Source of the DNA: Pseudomonadota bacterium
GTDB lineage: Bacteria; Bdellovibrionota; UBA2428
DNA: 35,817 nucleotides
Direction of reading: 5' to 3'
Assembly: GCA_018001635.1 (NCBI GenBank)
Contig: JAGNHS010000033.1
Location: forward strand, 1 to 35,817
Positions 8,365 through 17,262 of the stretch are shown one piece after another (the first letter of the stretch is position 1; the number at the start of each line of letters is the position of its first letter). Below the pieces are notes generated by a model. The model worked only from the letters and a program-made list of their open reading frames with translations, made no database searches and was not told the origin of the DNA. The translations under genes and the position numbers were made by a program.

Positions 8365-8465
8365 CACGGCAATTCTTCATAATTCTCAGGGCAATCTTAC
8401 AGTTGGAATCCATATTATATGCTCAAACCGGGCCTATCGATTTATCTATAACCATTGTAAGATTT

Positions 8466-8495
8466 TTGACTCCTAAAAATTAATTCAAATTTAAA
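8466..8495 (+). promoter_or_regulatory. Candidate sigma-70-type promoter for the gene at 8518
   Basis: TTGACT (8466-8471, five of six to consensus) is followed after 18 bp by TTTAAA (8490-8495, four of six). Transcription would begin about 8502 and leave a leader of roughly 16 nt. Confidence 0.35.
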
Positions 8496-8517
8496 CGATT
8501 TCCGATAAGATATTGTT

Positions 8518-9513
8518 TTGGATAAAAGATTTTATAAATCCCTTATTAGTTTATACTTTGTAGCTAGCTCGATATGGGCGGCTCAAAAAGATCTTGGGTT
8601 TTGCAATTTACTAATTGGAATAATAGGCCACGCTCAGCGCGAGGCCATTCTCGAAAGAGAAATTAAAGCTCTCGGCAATAAATTTTTAAATGATGAGGGA
8701 ATTGAGTACGTGTGGAATCACGTTGATGAAATCTTAGATGTTCCAGGTGCCAGAGTTGACCCTCAAGCATTTTTACCTTCCACAATAGTGGGAGGATTTG
8801 AGAAGCCTGATCAGCGGGGAAGAGTTGGGGTTATGGCCTTACAAATGATTAAGGCAGCCACTGAAAGAAATGCAAAAGGCATGGCAACCCCAAATGCAGA
8901 ATTTGCAAAAGCTTATTTAAGTAAACTCATCGAAAACATGAAAGATGTTGAATACATTTCATCTCCTATGGGTCGTTTAAAAAATTTTATTGAGCAGTCA
9001 TTTCAAAGAGCTGATATTCCTGCCCGAGATTGGGGATATTCATTAAAAATTCAGAGCAAAGATCAGAAGCGAAAACAACTTCAGGGCTTAGAAGATTTAT
9101 TTGCTTCAAAAAAACTGGAGCAAATTACTAATGATTTTTCTGATTGGGAAGAAGTCACTAGAAATTCGTATCCTACAGAAGAATTTAAACTTAACGAAGT
9201 GGATTTTCCTACGTCTAGTTTTGTTCCTCTCAGTTTCGGTAGAATTTCAAGTTTGGAGCCATTGGCAACTTTAGAAAAGGCTAAACTTGTTATTTACTTA
9301 AATCGTGCTTTTGACTCTAGAATGCCTGAAGAAATGCGAGTTTATTTAAAAGATTATTTTAAAACATTATTATCAACGCAATTAAAACTTTTTAGAAATG
9401 CAGAAATTCCCTACAAGATTGTAGTGGGTAAGGAAGAAGCTCGTGAAAAGGCCCTGAAATTTCTCGATGAACTTAAGATCCTTTTTGATAAACGTATGTC
9501 AGCCTTAAATTGA
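8518..9513 (+). CDS. Exported protein of unknown function
   Basis: The product has 331 residues from a TTG start; no ATG or GTG lies upstream in frame and the SD is weak. A signal peptide covers residues 1-21 (FYKSLISLYFVASSIWA-A). The mature protein begins with a hydrophobic helix containing Cys29 (GFCNLLIGIIGHAQ). The rest is mostly predicted helix, rich in Lys and Glu, with no motif I recognise. The DEILDVPGARVDPQAFLPST segment (71-90) is its most distinctive stretch. It is divergent from the exported gene ending its upstream region and convergent with the cbb3 oxidase operon. Probably periplasmic or secreted; function unknown. Confidence 0.6.
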   Translation: MDKRFYKSLISLYFVASSIWAAQKDLGFCNLLIGIIGHAQREAILEREIKALGNKFLNDEGIEYVWNHVDEILDVPGARVDPQAFLPSTIVGGFEKPDQRGRVGVMALQMIKAATERNAKGMATPNAEFAKAYLSKLIENMKDVEYISSPMGRLKNFIEQSFQRADIPARDWGYSLKIQSKDQKRKQLQGLEDLFASKKLEQITNDFSDWEEVTRNSYPTEEFKLNEVDFPTSSFVPLSFGRISSLEPLATLEKAKLVIYLNRAFDSRMPEEMRVYLKDYFKTLLSTQLKLFRNAEIPYKIVVGKEEAREKALKFLDELKILFDKRMSALN

Positions 9514-9583
9514 TTTTATTATGCTAACTCGTTGCGTTTAGAAAATCCTGAAACAGATAAAAAAGTGGCTTAATAAATTAAAA

Positions 9584-10279
9584 TTAATGGCAGTGATGGA
9601 TGATATCCTGAACAATATGCGGATAGCGACTCATGAGCACGAGCACGCATAAGACTATAATTATAAAAGCATTGAGTTGAGAGACTTTTATGGAGAGGCG
9701 GTCTAGGAATTTTTTGAGTTGGGGCAATCCAAAGTGTAAAAGCGGCAAGGTGCCCATCCAAAAAAAGACGATTCCAAAGATAGTCAGTAAGGGTGAACTT
9801 AGTGCCACGAGTGAGATAAGAGCTAAATAAAGTACTCCACAGGGTAAAAAAACTGAAGAGACACCAATGGCAAAAGATTTTATCGATTGATTTTTTTGCT
9901 TAATGGCTGCAGACATCATTTTTTTTGAAATGGAGTCCAAAATCCTTGGCGCTGATATTTTAAATTTAGCAAACACAAATGCAATTAATGAAATTGAAAT
10001 AACAACAACGAGCCAATACCAAAACCATATTCCGATTTTAACAAGTAAGAGATTGAGTGTTTCTTTTCCTACAAATGAAAGAAGCGTTCCTATGCTTAAG
10101 TATCCAGTCAATCGGCCAGTTTGATAGAGCCAACTACTTTTAGAGCCATGGGCAGCGAGTAAACTTAGGGGACCGCACATGCCTACACAATGAAGGCTGC
10201 TGGTGATTCCAAAAAATAAAAATACAAGAGGAATCAACCAAGGAGAATAGGTGCTGAGATTATTTAAGTGGTCCAACAA
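9584..10279 (-). CDS. TauE/SafE-like (DsbD-type) membrane protein of the cbb3 cluster
   Basis: The product has 231 residues in six or so membrane helices. H30-C-V-G-M-C-G-P37 in the first helix and FLPCGVLYLAL in the middle are the conserved Cys/His/Pro motifs of the DsbD_2 / sulfite-exporter-like family often found in cbb3 oxidase clusters. A role in metal or thiol handling across the inner membrane is assumed there but not proven. The C-terminus ends HHCH, which could bind copper. It starts at a TTG (10279, or the next codon at 10276) preceded by an AAGAG Shine-Dalgarno, and overlaps the end of ccoG by about 20 bp, implying translational coupling. It is the last gene of the operon. Confidence 0.8.
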   Translation of the reverse strand: MLDHLNNLSTYSPWLIPLVFLFFGITSSLHCVGMCGPLSLLAAHGSKSSWLYQTGRLTGYLSIGTLLSFVGKETLNLLLVKIGIWFWYWLVVVISISLIAFVFAKFKISAPRILDSISKKMMSAAIKQKNQSIKSFAIGVSSVFLPCGVLYLALISLVALSSPLLTIFGIVFFWMGTLPLLHFGLPQLKKFLDRLSIKVSQLNAFIIIVLCVLVLMSRYPHIVQDIIHHCH

Positions 10280-11663
10280 GTGTCAACTCTTTAGTGTAAA
10301 AGGGGTTTTTGAATTCGGGTTTTTCTGTAAAATACAAAGTGGTGTTAAAGCTACCTTGTTTTAAAATTTCAGATTTAAATTGAAGGAAAATGTTAGCGGT
10401 ACGCTTTCGTCCTGCTTTTAGGTGAAAGGGTGAAGTGGCTGTAATAAGTTTCACTTGATCGGCATGAATAGGGTCGACGTGCATATAAACTAACTTTTCC
10501 AAATCGCCACTGTAGAAAAATTCTACTTTATAGGAATTTTGAATGTGGCCGTCGGCAGTCGTTTGATATAAATCCTGATTTCCTCTGAGTATAATTGTTT
10601 TAATGTCGCCAATGTGGCTAATGCTTATAAAAGCCACTCCTAAGACCACGAAAAGCAATAAAGTATAAATAATCGTTCGAGGTCTTAGTGAAGGGGCTTT
10701 GTTTCCAGATAAAGCATTTTCAGAGGTGTAGCGAATGAGGCCTTTCGGTTTTTCGAGTTTCTCCATGATATTGTCACAAGCATCGATGCATGCAGTGCAT
10801 GCAATACATTCCATTTGTAGCCCGCGTCGTATATCGATTCCGGTTGGGCAAACTCTGACACATTGATGGCAATCAACGCAGTCGCCTTGATTATCGTTTT
10901 TAACTCCGAAGACTTTGCGAGGTTCTCCACGTTTTTCATCGTAGGCCACCGCTAAAGAATCGCCGTCCATTAAAATCGATTGGAGTCGGCCATAGGGACA
11001 CATGATGATGCAGAATTGTTCTCTAAACCATCCAAAATCAAAAAGTACGATGGCAGTTAGGCTCAGCATCGTTATAAATAGGGCCCAGTTTTCTGCGGGG
11101 TTTTGAGTGCTGATCCAAAATAATTTTCGAGCGCCCACAAAATATCCTAAGAAAGAGTGAACAATATGGAGAGAAACTAAGGTGAATAAAATCCATTTGA
11201 GTGATTTTTTAAAAATCTTTTCAAAAGACCAGGCTGCTTTTGCTAGCGCCATTCTTTGACGGCTTTTACCTTCTACAAGGGATTCAATTTTTCTAAATAT
11301 ACTGTCTAAGAATACCGTTTGAGGGCAGGCCCATCCGCACCAAAGGCGTCCCCATATGCTTGTGATCATCCCAATTAAAAATACAAATCCCAAAAGTACA
11401 AAAATAAGATTGGGAACATCGTGCCCCCAGAAAGTAAGACCAAAAAAGCTGAATTCGCGGTTGGGAATATCTATGAGAATTGTTTGCTTTCCTTGGTAAT
11501 TTATCCAAGGTAGCAACATGTAAATACCGATAAGGAACCAATAAACTAAAAGACGTCTGTTTTTCCATCTACCACTGAGATCTTCCGGATGAATATAAAC
11601 GCGGTTTCCGTGCGCATCAGTAGTTTGAAGTCTAGATTCCTCATCGGTATATAATCGGTCCAT
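10260..11663 (-). CDS. ccoG: Cytochrome c oxidase accessory protein CcoG
   Basis: The 467-residue membrane iron-sulfur protein is a full-length match to the CcoG/FixG/RdxA family. Membrane helices flank CGWACPQ (109-115) and IIMCPYGRLQS. Two ferredoxin-type 4Fe-4S sites follow: C262-x2-C265-x2-C268-x3-C272 and C286-x2-C289-x2-C292-x3-C296. A further helix and a C-terminal Ig-like domain (about 355-467) complete it. CcoG has been characterised as a cupric reductase supplying Cu(I) for cbb3 oxidase assembly. The gene begins 3 bp after the ccoP stop codon and overlaps the SafE-like gene. Confidence 0.95.
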   Translation of the reverse strand: MDRLYTDEESRLQTTDAHGNRVYIHPEDLSGRWKNRRLLVYWFLIGIYMLLPWINYQGKQTILIDIPNREFSFFGLTFWGHDVPNLIFVLLGFVFLIGMITSIWGRLWCGWACPQTVFLDSIFRKIESLVEGKSRQRMALAKAAWSFEKIFKKSLKWILFTLVSLHIVHSFLGYFVGARKLFWISTQNPAENWALFITMLSLTAIVLFDFGWFREQFCIIMCPYGRLQSILMDGDSLAVAYDEKRGEPRKVFGVKNDNQGDCVDCHQCVRVCPTGIDIRRGLQMECIACTACIDACDNIMEKLEKPKGLIRYTSENALSGNKAPSLRPRTIIYTLLLFVVLGVAFISISHIGDIKTIILRGNQDLYQTTADGHIQNSYKVEFFYSGDLEKLVYMHVDPIHADQVKLITATSPFHLKAGRKRTANIFLQFKSEILKQGSFNTTLYFTEKPEFKNPFYTKELTLVGPLK

Positions 11664-11666
11664 GTT

Positions 11667-12278
11667 TTACTGAGAATTCTCCATGCGCATGCCAGGCTTC
11701 CAAGGAGGATATTCATTTCCTTCTTCAGCTTTCGCCTTGCTGTACGTTTTTCCTTGTTGGTGAAAGACGTAAGCTAGTACTGAATAAATATCATCTTTAT
11801 CTAACTTGTCAGACCAAGAAGGCATCCCGTTTGAACTTCCAGACAAAATAAATGGATACGTAGTTTCGGGATTTCCCATGGAGAACATCCAAAATTTATC
11901 CGTCAAATTTGGTCCGATGTCGCCCTGTCCACCTTGGGCATGGCAACTCTGACAATTGGCCGTAAAAAGAGATTCTCCGTATTGAATGGCCGCTGAATCG
12001 GCGTAAATTTTCTCAAATTGATTCATGTCAAACTCTTGAAGTTTTTCCATGTATTTGTCTTTAACAGCTTGATGAACTTTTAAGTCTCTCGAGAATTCGT
12101 CTCTAAGAGTAGGGCCTTTCCCTAAAATGTAATATGAAAAATATCCAATCCCAAATATGACAGTGAGATAAAAGGTGATTAACCACCATTTCGGAAGTGG
12201 GTGATCGTATTCTTTAATGCCGTCATACTCGTGATCGAGTTCTAAATTTTTATTCTTGTCGTTGTAATTGTCGCTCAT
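11667..12278 (-). CDS. ccoP: cbb3 oxidase subunit III, monohaem form
   Basis: The ATG at 12278 has a GGGAG Shine-Dalgarno 10-12 nt upstream and begins MSDNYNDK, giving 203 residues. The N-terminus carries the CcoP signature EYDGIKEYDHPLPKWW (17-32), then one membrane helix (about 33-53). A single c-type cytochrome domain follows with C109-Q-S-C112-H113 and Met152 as likely sixth ligand. Typical proteobacterial CcoP has two CxxCH domains and about 300 residues; here only one is present, and no remnant of a second is seen. It hands electrons to CcoO at the periplasmic face. The start lies 1 nt after the ccoQ stop. Confidence 0.92.
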   Translation of the reverse strand: MSDNYNDKNKNLELDHEYDGIKEYDHPLPKWWLITFYLTVIFGIGYFSYYILGKGPTLRDEFSRDLKVHQAVKDKYMEKLQEFDMNQFEKIYADSAAIQYGESLFTANCQSCHAQGGQGDIGPNLTDKFWMFSMGNPETTYPFILSGSSNGMPSWSDKLDKDDIYSVLAYVFHQQGKTYSKAKAEEGNEYPPWKPGMRMENSQ

Positions 12279-12279
12279 C

Positions 12280-12468
12280 TTATAAACTCTCCCTGTTGTT
12301 GAGATCATCTTCTAGTGGAATTTTTCCACATTTTTCGTAGTAGGATTTTGAGCCCTTGCGAAAGGTCCAAATCAACATTCCAGAAAAGACCACTACGAAT
12401 AATACGCAAGCAAAGACTGTTAATCCTGGCATGGAAAATTTTTGTAATACTTCAGATTTCAATTTCAT
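12280..12468 (-). CDS. ccoQ: cbb3 oxidase small subunit CcoQ/FixQ
   Basis: The 62-residue protein has one membrane helix (GLTVFACVLFVVVFSGMLIW, about 15-34). A short cytoplasmic tail, KGSKSYYEKCGKIPLEDD, matches the Tyr-rich and acidic tail common in CcoQ. It sits between ccoNO and ccoP, the usual place. CcoQ stabilises association of CcoP with the core complex. Confidence 0.88.
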   Translation of the reverse strand: MKLKSEVLQKFSMPGLTVFACVLFVVVFSGMLIWTFRKGSKSYYEKCGKIPLEDDLNNRESL

Positions 12469-12473
12469 TTACC

Positions 12474-14594
12474 TCAATATTTTCCAAGTCGTTGAAGGTA
12501 AGCAATTAAAGCAACGATTTGTTTGTCATACATTTTATCTTCAACTCCTGAATCTTTAAGATTACCGATGACAGCTTTAGCTTGTTCAATGGCGGCGTTC
12601 TCAGCTCCATTAATTTCTTCATCAGTGTAAGGCACACCTAGTGCTTTCATCACGGATAATTTTTTTCTAAGTATAGTGAAATTAGTTTTTTCGTTAAAAA
12701 GCCAAGGATATGCGGGCATGATTGAACCTGGGCTCGTTGAGCGAGGATCCATCATGTGACGATAGTGCCAAGTGTCTCTATATTTTCCACCCACTCTCGC
12801 CAAATCGGGACCAATTCTTCTCGAACCCCATTGGAAAGGATGATCGTAAACTGATTCAGCGGCTTCACTGGGTTTACCGTATCTCAATTCTTCTGCAGGC
12901 ATTGGTCGTACCATTTGAGAATGGCAAACATAGCAACCTTCGCGAATGTAAATATCGCGTCCAGCTAATTCGAGAGCTGTATAAGGTTTGATGTTTTCGT
13001 TTTTCTCTACATATTGGCTACTCATTAATGCTGGAAGAATTTCAATAATGGAACCCACTAGAATAGCTAGAAGAGCCAAAACAGTGAAAATCATAGGCAT
13101 ACCTTCAAGAAGTCTATGACCCTTTTCTTTGGGGTCCTTATTCTTGCTCATGGCAGGAGCCTTGTGCATTTCATCGGCGAGATTGCCTTTAGATTGATTT
13201 ACAGTTTTCACAATATTGTAGAACATAATGATGAAACTTATTAAAACTAGAGTTCCACCAACAGCTCTCACCCAATACATAGGAACAATGCGAACCACTG
13301 TTTCGATAAAGTTAGGATAAACTAGTAATCCTGTTTCTTGATCGATGGCTCTCCACATAGAACCTTGAGTGATTCCTGCAACCCACATAGAAATTATGTA
13401 GAGAATCAATCCAATAGTTGCAGTCCAATATTGAACGTTACCTAACTTCTGACTGTACATTTCAGTCTTCCAAAGTTTAGGGACCATATAATAAAGCATC
13501 CCAGCGGTGATCATATAATTCCATCCGATGGTTCCTGCGTGTACGTGACCTACAATCCAGTCAGTATAATGGGCTAAGGCATTGACACTTTTGATAGAGA
13601 GTAAAGGGCCTTCAAATGTGGACATCCCGTAAAAAGTGACGGCAGTGGCTAAAAATTTCAGTACAGGCTCTTTGCGCACTCTATCCCAAGCACCGCGAAG
13701 AGTTAGAAGTCCGTTAATCATTCCACCCCAGCTTGGTGCCCATAGAGAAATGGAAAAAACCATTCCTAAAGTTTGAGCCCATTCTGGAAGAGCTGTGTAG
13801 AGCAAATGGTGAGGACCGGCCCAAATGTAAATGAATACTAAAGACCAAAAGTGAACGATAGAAAGACGGTAGCTATAGACAGGGCGATTAATGGCTTTAG
13901 GAATAAAATAATACATTAATCCAAGTATCGGAGTGGTTAAGAAGAAGGCTACAGCATTATGTCCATACCACCATTGTACCAAGGCATCTTGAACGCCGGC
14001 ATATATGGAATAGCTTTTCATTAAACTGACAGGGAATTCAATGGAATTCACTATGTGTAAGACTGGAACGGTCACTAGTGCCGAAATGTAAAGCCAAATA
14101 GCAACATAGATGTGTTTTTCACGTCGACGTATAAGTGTACCAAAAAAGTTAACCGCAAAAACAACCCAAATGACAGCGATGGCTATGTCTATGGGCCATT
14201 CTAATTCTGCGTATTCTTTTCCGGTGGTGATTCCGAAGGGAATAGTTAGAGCTGCTGATACTATAATCAGTTGCCAACCCCAAAAATGTATTTTCGAAAG
14301 GAGGTCGCTATACATTCTGGTTTTGGTTAGGCGTTGTAAGGAATAATAAACTCCGGCAAACATACCATTTCCTACGAAGGCAAAAATGGCGGCATTGGTA
14401 TGAAGAGGTCTTAGGCGACCAAAGGTGATCCAAGGAAGTCCAAGGTTAACTCTCCAGCTGGCAAGTTCAAAAGCAATGACCACGCCCAAGAGCATGGCGA
14501 CGACTCCCCAAACAAGAGTGGCCCATACAAATTGACGAGTCACTCCATCGTTATACGAAAAACTTTCCATCTCATTTGTGTTTTGATTACTCAC
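12474..14594 (-). CDS. ccoNO: cbb3 oxidase fused subunits I and II
   Basis: The product has 706 residues. Residues 1 to about 465 are CcoN. H65 is a low-spin haem b ligand, H212, H262 and H263 are CuB ligands, and Y256 sits where the His-Tyr cross-link forms. H350 and H352 are the remaining haem ligands; all are offset by five from the Pseudomonas stutzeri numbering. A linker rich in Lys (about 466-495) leads to CcoO with a membrane anchor (about 500-523), the haem-c site C554-Y-V-C-H558 and Met626 (GSIMPAYP). The fusion reduces terminal oxygen reduction and proton pumping to one core polypeptide. Such CcoNO fusions are known in some other phyla. It overlaps ccoS by 4 bp. Confidence 0.97.
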   Translation of the reverse strand: MSNQNTNEMESFSYNDGVTRQFVWATLVWGVVAMLLGVVIAFELASWRVNLGLPWITFGRLRPLHTNAAIFAFVGNGMFAGVYYSLQRLTKTRMYSDLLSKIHFWGWQLIIVSAALTIPFGITTGKEYAELEWPIDIAIAVIWVVFAVNFFGTLIRRREKHIYVAIWLYISALVTVPVLHIVNSIEFPVSLMKSYSIYAGVQDALVQWWYGHNAVAFFLTTPILGLMYYFIPKAINRPVYSYRLSIVHFWSLVFIYIWAGPHHLLYTALPEWAQTLGMVFSISLWAPSWGGMINGLLTLRGAWDRVRKEPVLKFLATAVTFYGMSTFEGPLLSIKSVNALAHYTDWIVGHVHAGTIGWNYMITAGMLYYMVPKLWKTEMYSQKLGNVQYWTATIGLILYIISMWVAGITQGSMWRAIDQETGLLVYPNFIETVVRIVPMYWVRAVGGTLVLISFIIMFYNIVKTVNQSKGNLADEMHKAPAMSKNKDPKEKGHRLLEGMPMIFTVLALLAILVGSIIEILPALMSSQYVEKNENIKPYTALELAGRDIYIREGCYVCHSQMVRPMPAEELRYGKPSEAAESVYDHPFQWGSRRIGPDLARVGGKYRDTWHYRHMMDPRSTSPGSIMPAYPWLFNEKTNFTILRKKLSVMKALGVPYTDEEINGAENAAIEQAKAVIGNLKDSGVEDKMYDKQIVALIAYLQRLGKY

Positions 14595-14791
14595 GGTTGC
14601 TTACCCTCTTTTCTTTCATGGTCTGTAAAATCCTTTCCTTTGACGTTTTCTAAATCGTCTTCCAACAGCATTCTCATAGCTGGTGTTTCCATATCTTCAA
14701 ACTGTTCCTTTTTAGAAGCTAAAATAAAAGCGGCTAAAAAGAAACTTCCTAACAAAATTGAGATGGGCATTATTATATATAGGATTTCCAT
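14591..14791 (-). CDS. ccoS: cbb3 oxidase maturation protein CcoS
   Basis: The 66-residue protein has one N-terminal membrane helix (YIIMPISILLGSFFLAAFILA). It continues into the charged tail with KKEQFEDMETPAMRMLLEDD, which matches the Q-F-x-D-x-E-x-P-A-x-R-x-L-x-D-D pattern of CcoS. CcoS is needed for incorporation of the redox cofactors into CcoN. It overlaps ccoI by 1 bp and ccoNO by 4 bp, so it is translated with both. Confidence 0.92.
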   Translation of the reverse strand: MEILYIIMPISILLGSFFLAAFILASKKEQFEDMETPAMRMLLEDDLENVKGKDFTDHERKEGKQP

Positions 14792-17145
14792 TAACGATTG
14801 TTTCTCCCTAATACAGTAGACAGAAGTATTGTTATTGAGCTTAAGGGCATGAGGACGGCGGCCCCCAAAGGAGAAATCAATCCCATCACGCTGCCAAGAA
14901 TTCCTATAAGGTTATAGAACACTGAAAAGAGTATATTTCTATTAATAGTTTTTTGTGTATTAAAGGCGCCTTTAAAAAGAAGTGTTAAATCATCGAGTCT
15001 TCCGCTGGGAATGAAGACATCCGCATTTTTTAATTGTAGATCAACCTTCTGTCCCAAGGCGACCCCAACAGAGGCCTTTTCAAAGGCTACGACATCGTTG
15101 TAACCATCACCAACCATCATGTTGTTAGTGGTGTGGTTTAGAGTTTGGGCTTTTTTGCTGGGAAGTTGGTCTGCAAAAAGTTGGTCAAACTGAAAACCCA
15201 AATTAGTCATAACCCTTTCAGCATTCTCGCGGTGATCGCCCGTTAATAGATAAGTTTTAATCTTTTGTAGTTTAAACCAATCCAAAGTTCTTGAGCTTTC
15301 TTCTTTTAAGGGGTCGTCAAAGTAGAAGGCGGCCATTTTTTCGTCATCACAAAAAACCTCTACATCGGCATTCGAATTTTCGCTTTTAACAACTTTCCAT
15401 TTATTATTCTCAATAATTCCATGAATGCCTGAGCCTAATTCTTCTTTTACTGATTCTGCTTTAAGGGTTAGATCGAGAGGGTAATTGTCTTCTAAGTATC
15501 GACGGAGACTAAAAGCGACTGGGTGAGTGGAAAAGCTTTCGAGGGCCCATATTTTAGAGGCGCTCTTCGGGTTTAAAGTGCCTTCGACTTTAACAACCGA
15601 GTAAGTTCCTTTGGTGATGGTTCCAGTTTTATCAAAATAAATATTTTGCACTTCAGATATTTTTTTTAAGATCTCACCATTTTTAACAACAATCTTTTTT
15701 CGAAATAGAGATTTTAAACCTTGAATATAGGCCAGGGGAGTTCCAAGGCCCAGCGCGCAGGGACAAGTGACAATGAGTACGGCCATGGCTCTTTCCATTC
15801 CAATTTCCCATTGTCCTTTAAAAGAAAAATAGGAAACAATGATGGTGCAAAGTAAAAAAGCAAAATTTAAGAGTTGAGTGGCTAATTTGTCAGCGAATTG
15901 AACTTCGTTTCCATTTTCAAGCCAAGAACTTTCTACTGAGTTAAGAATCTTTCCAAGTTGAGAATCTTTGAGGGTGCCTTTAACGAGTCCTTCAATTTCA
16001 CCACTCATGATGACTGAGCCCGCTAAAACCATTTCTCCTTTTTGTAGAAGTTTGGGCAGGTGCTCACCGCTAATGAGTGCGGTGTTAAAACATGCTTTTT
16101 CGTTTATTAACTCAAGATCAAGGGGAACAGTCTCGCCGCTTTTGAGGCGAATAATGTCTCCAGCTTTGATGTCTTTAATGCTGACGAGGTGATAGTCCTC
16201 CCCAAGTTTTTTTAGACACTCGCTAGACTCAAAGAGGTCTTGAACATTTTGTGTGCTGGCGTGGTTTTGTTGAATGCGTTTAAGAAAAAATCGAGCTGAT
16301 AAGAGCAAGAAAATAAACGCAGAAAGAGAATCAAAATAAAAGTGAGACGAAGCTCTAAAAACGTTGATATAGCTTATAAGCGATCCCAAAATGATCGTAA
16401 TAGCTACTGGTATATCTAATGAAATTTGTTTCGCTCTAAACTTGTGTAAAGCATTGCTGAAAAAGGGTTGGGCAGAATACAAAAAGGTGGGCAAGTAGAT
16501 TAACGCCGATAACCATGAGAAAATGCTAAAAAACTTCGCGTCTGCTCCGCCGTAAATGGAAACGGCTAATAACATTATGTTGCCAGTGCTAAAACCCGCA
16601 ACACCAATACGCTTTAGCATGACGTAATTTTCTTTTTTAAAGAGCTTTTGACCCTCTTCTTCGTCTTTAAGTAAGTGTGGAAAGTATCCCAATTGGTTAA
16701 ACCATTGCGCAACTGAGGAAAAACTTCCCTTGTCTTTAATTTTAACGGTTACCTGTGAGTTCGACATATTCAGCCGTACGTTTTCGACGCCTTCAAGGCA
16801 CGTTTTGCTGTTTTCAATGAGCCAAAGACAAGCGAGACAGTGGACACCTTCAAGGTAAAAAGTTTTTTCAGTTTCTTCGCCGCGGTCAAAATGAGTAAAT
16901 TTTAAAGACGAGTTGTAGTCTTCAAGGCGTTTGCCGCTATCGTCTCGAGTGCTCAACTGATAATATTTTTCTAGTCCAGCGTCATGAAGTATTTTGTAAA
17001 CGCTAAGACATCCATTACAACAAAAATTTTTATTATTTAATTGATGCTTAGTTTTAGAAATTACTGGAAGATGACAATGAAAACAAAGTTCCTCTATGGG
17101 CAAGGGCTGTGTGGGCTGCAATTCTTTATCTTTTAATGTCAACAT
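14791..17145 (-). CDS. ccoI: Copper-exporting P1B-type ATPase CcoI
   Basis: The product has 784 residues. The N-terminal cysteine region CFHC (21-24) and FCCNGC (41-46) is typical of CcoI/FixI. A heavy-metal-associated domain follows with CLAC (103-106). Membrane helices then lead to the metal-transport motif CPC (461-463). The catalytic phosphorylation motif is D505-KTGT, the actuator loop is SGE (359-361, a variant of TGE), a THP motif lies in the nucleotide domain, and GDGYND is the hinge. CcoI moves copper toward the periplasm for assembly of the haem-copper centre. It is the first gene of the operon, with a 117-bp upstream gap. Confidence 0.96.
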   Translation of the reverse strand: MLTLKDKELQPTQPLPIEELCFHCHLPVISKTKHQLNNKNFCCNGCLSVYKILHDAGLEKYYQLSTRDDSGKRLEDYNSSLKFTHFDRGEETEKTFYLEGVHCLACLWLIENSKTCLEGVENVRLNMSNSQVTVKIKDKGSFSSVAQWFNQLGYFPHLLKDEEEGQKLFKKENYVMLKRIGVAGFSTGNIMLLAVSIYGGADAKFFSIFSWLSALIYLPTFLYSAQPFFSNALHKFRAKQISLDIPVAITIILGSLISYINVFRASSHFYFDSLSAFIFLLLSARFFLKRIQQNHASTQNVQDLFESSECLKKLGEDYHLVSIKDIKAGDIIRLKSGETVPLDLELINEKACFNTALISGEHLPKLLQKGEMVLAGSVIMSGEIEGLVKGTLKDSQLGKILNSVESSWLENGNEVQFADKLATQLLNFAFLLCTIIVSYFSFKGQWEIGMERAMAVLIVTCPCALGLGTPLAYIQGLKSLFRKKIVVKNGEILKKISEVQNIYFDKTGTITKGTYSVVKVEGTLNPKSASKIWALESFSTHPVAFSLRRYLEDNYPLDLTLKAESVKEELGSGIHGIIENNKWKVVKSENSNADVEVFCDDEKMAAFYFDDPLKEESSRTLDWFKLQKIKTYLLTGDHRENAERVMTNLGFQFDQLFADQLPSKKAQTLNHTTNNMMVGDGYNDVVAFEKASVGVALGQKVDLQLKNADVFIPSGRLDDLTLLFKGAFNTQKTINRNILFSVFYNLIGILGSVMGLISPLGAAVLMPLSSITILLSTVLGRNNR

Positions 17146-17190
17146 AAATGGATTTTCTTTAAAAGCTAATCAAGTTTTTCCAACGGGGTC

Positions 17191-17219
17191 AGTATAATGT
17201 TAAAGCCTTAAAGACTCTA
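17191..17219 (-). promoter_or_regulatory. Candidate promoter of the cbb3 operon
   Basis: Read on the minus strand, TATACT (17196-17191) is five of six to the -10 consensus, with a 17-bp spacer from a weak TAGAGT (17219-17214). The leader to the ccoI start would be about 40 nt. No complete FNR-type TTGAT-N4-ATCAA site is seen nearby. Confidence 0.4.
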
Positions 17220-17262
17220 TAACGAAAAAGCTGATCTTCATCATGTTTTGAAAATCAATAAT

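Noticed and set aside
6565-9583. Genomic island inserted at tRNA-Pro
   Set aside because: The genes downstream look accessory, but no integrase, no transposase and no direct repeat of the tRNA 3' end are seen before 9.6 kb.
17146-17262. FNR/ANR-type site upstream of ccoI
   Set aside because: Only TTGAT half-sites are seen; no TTGAT-N4-ATCAA dyad is found.
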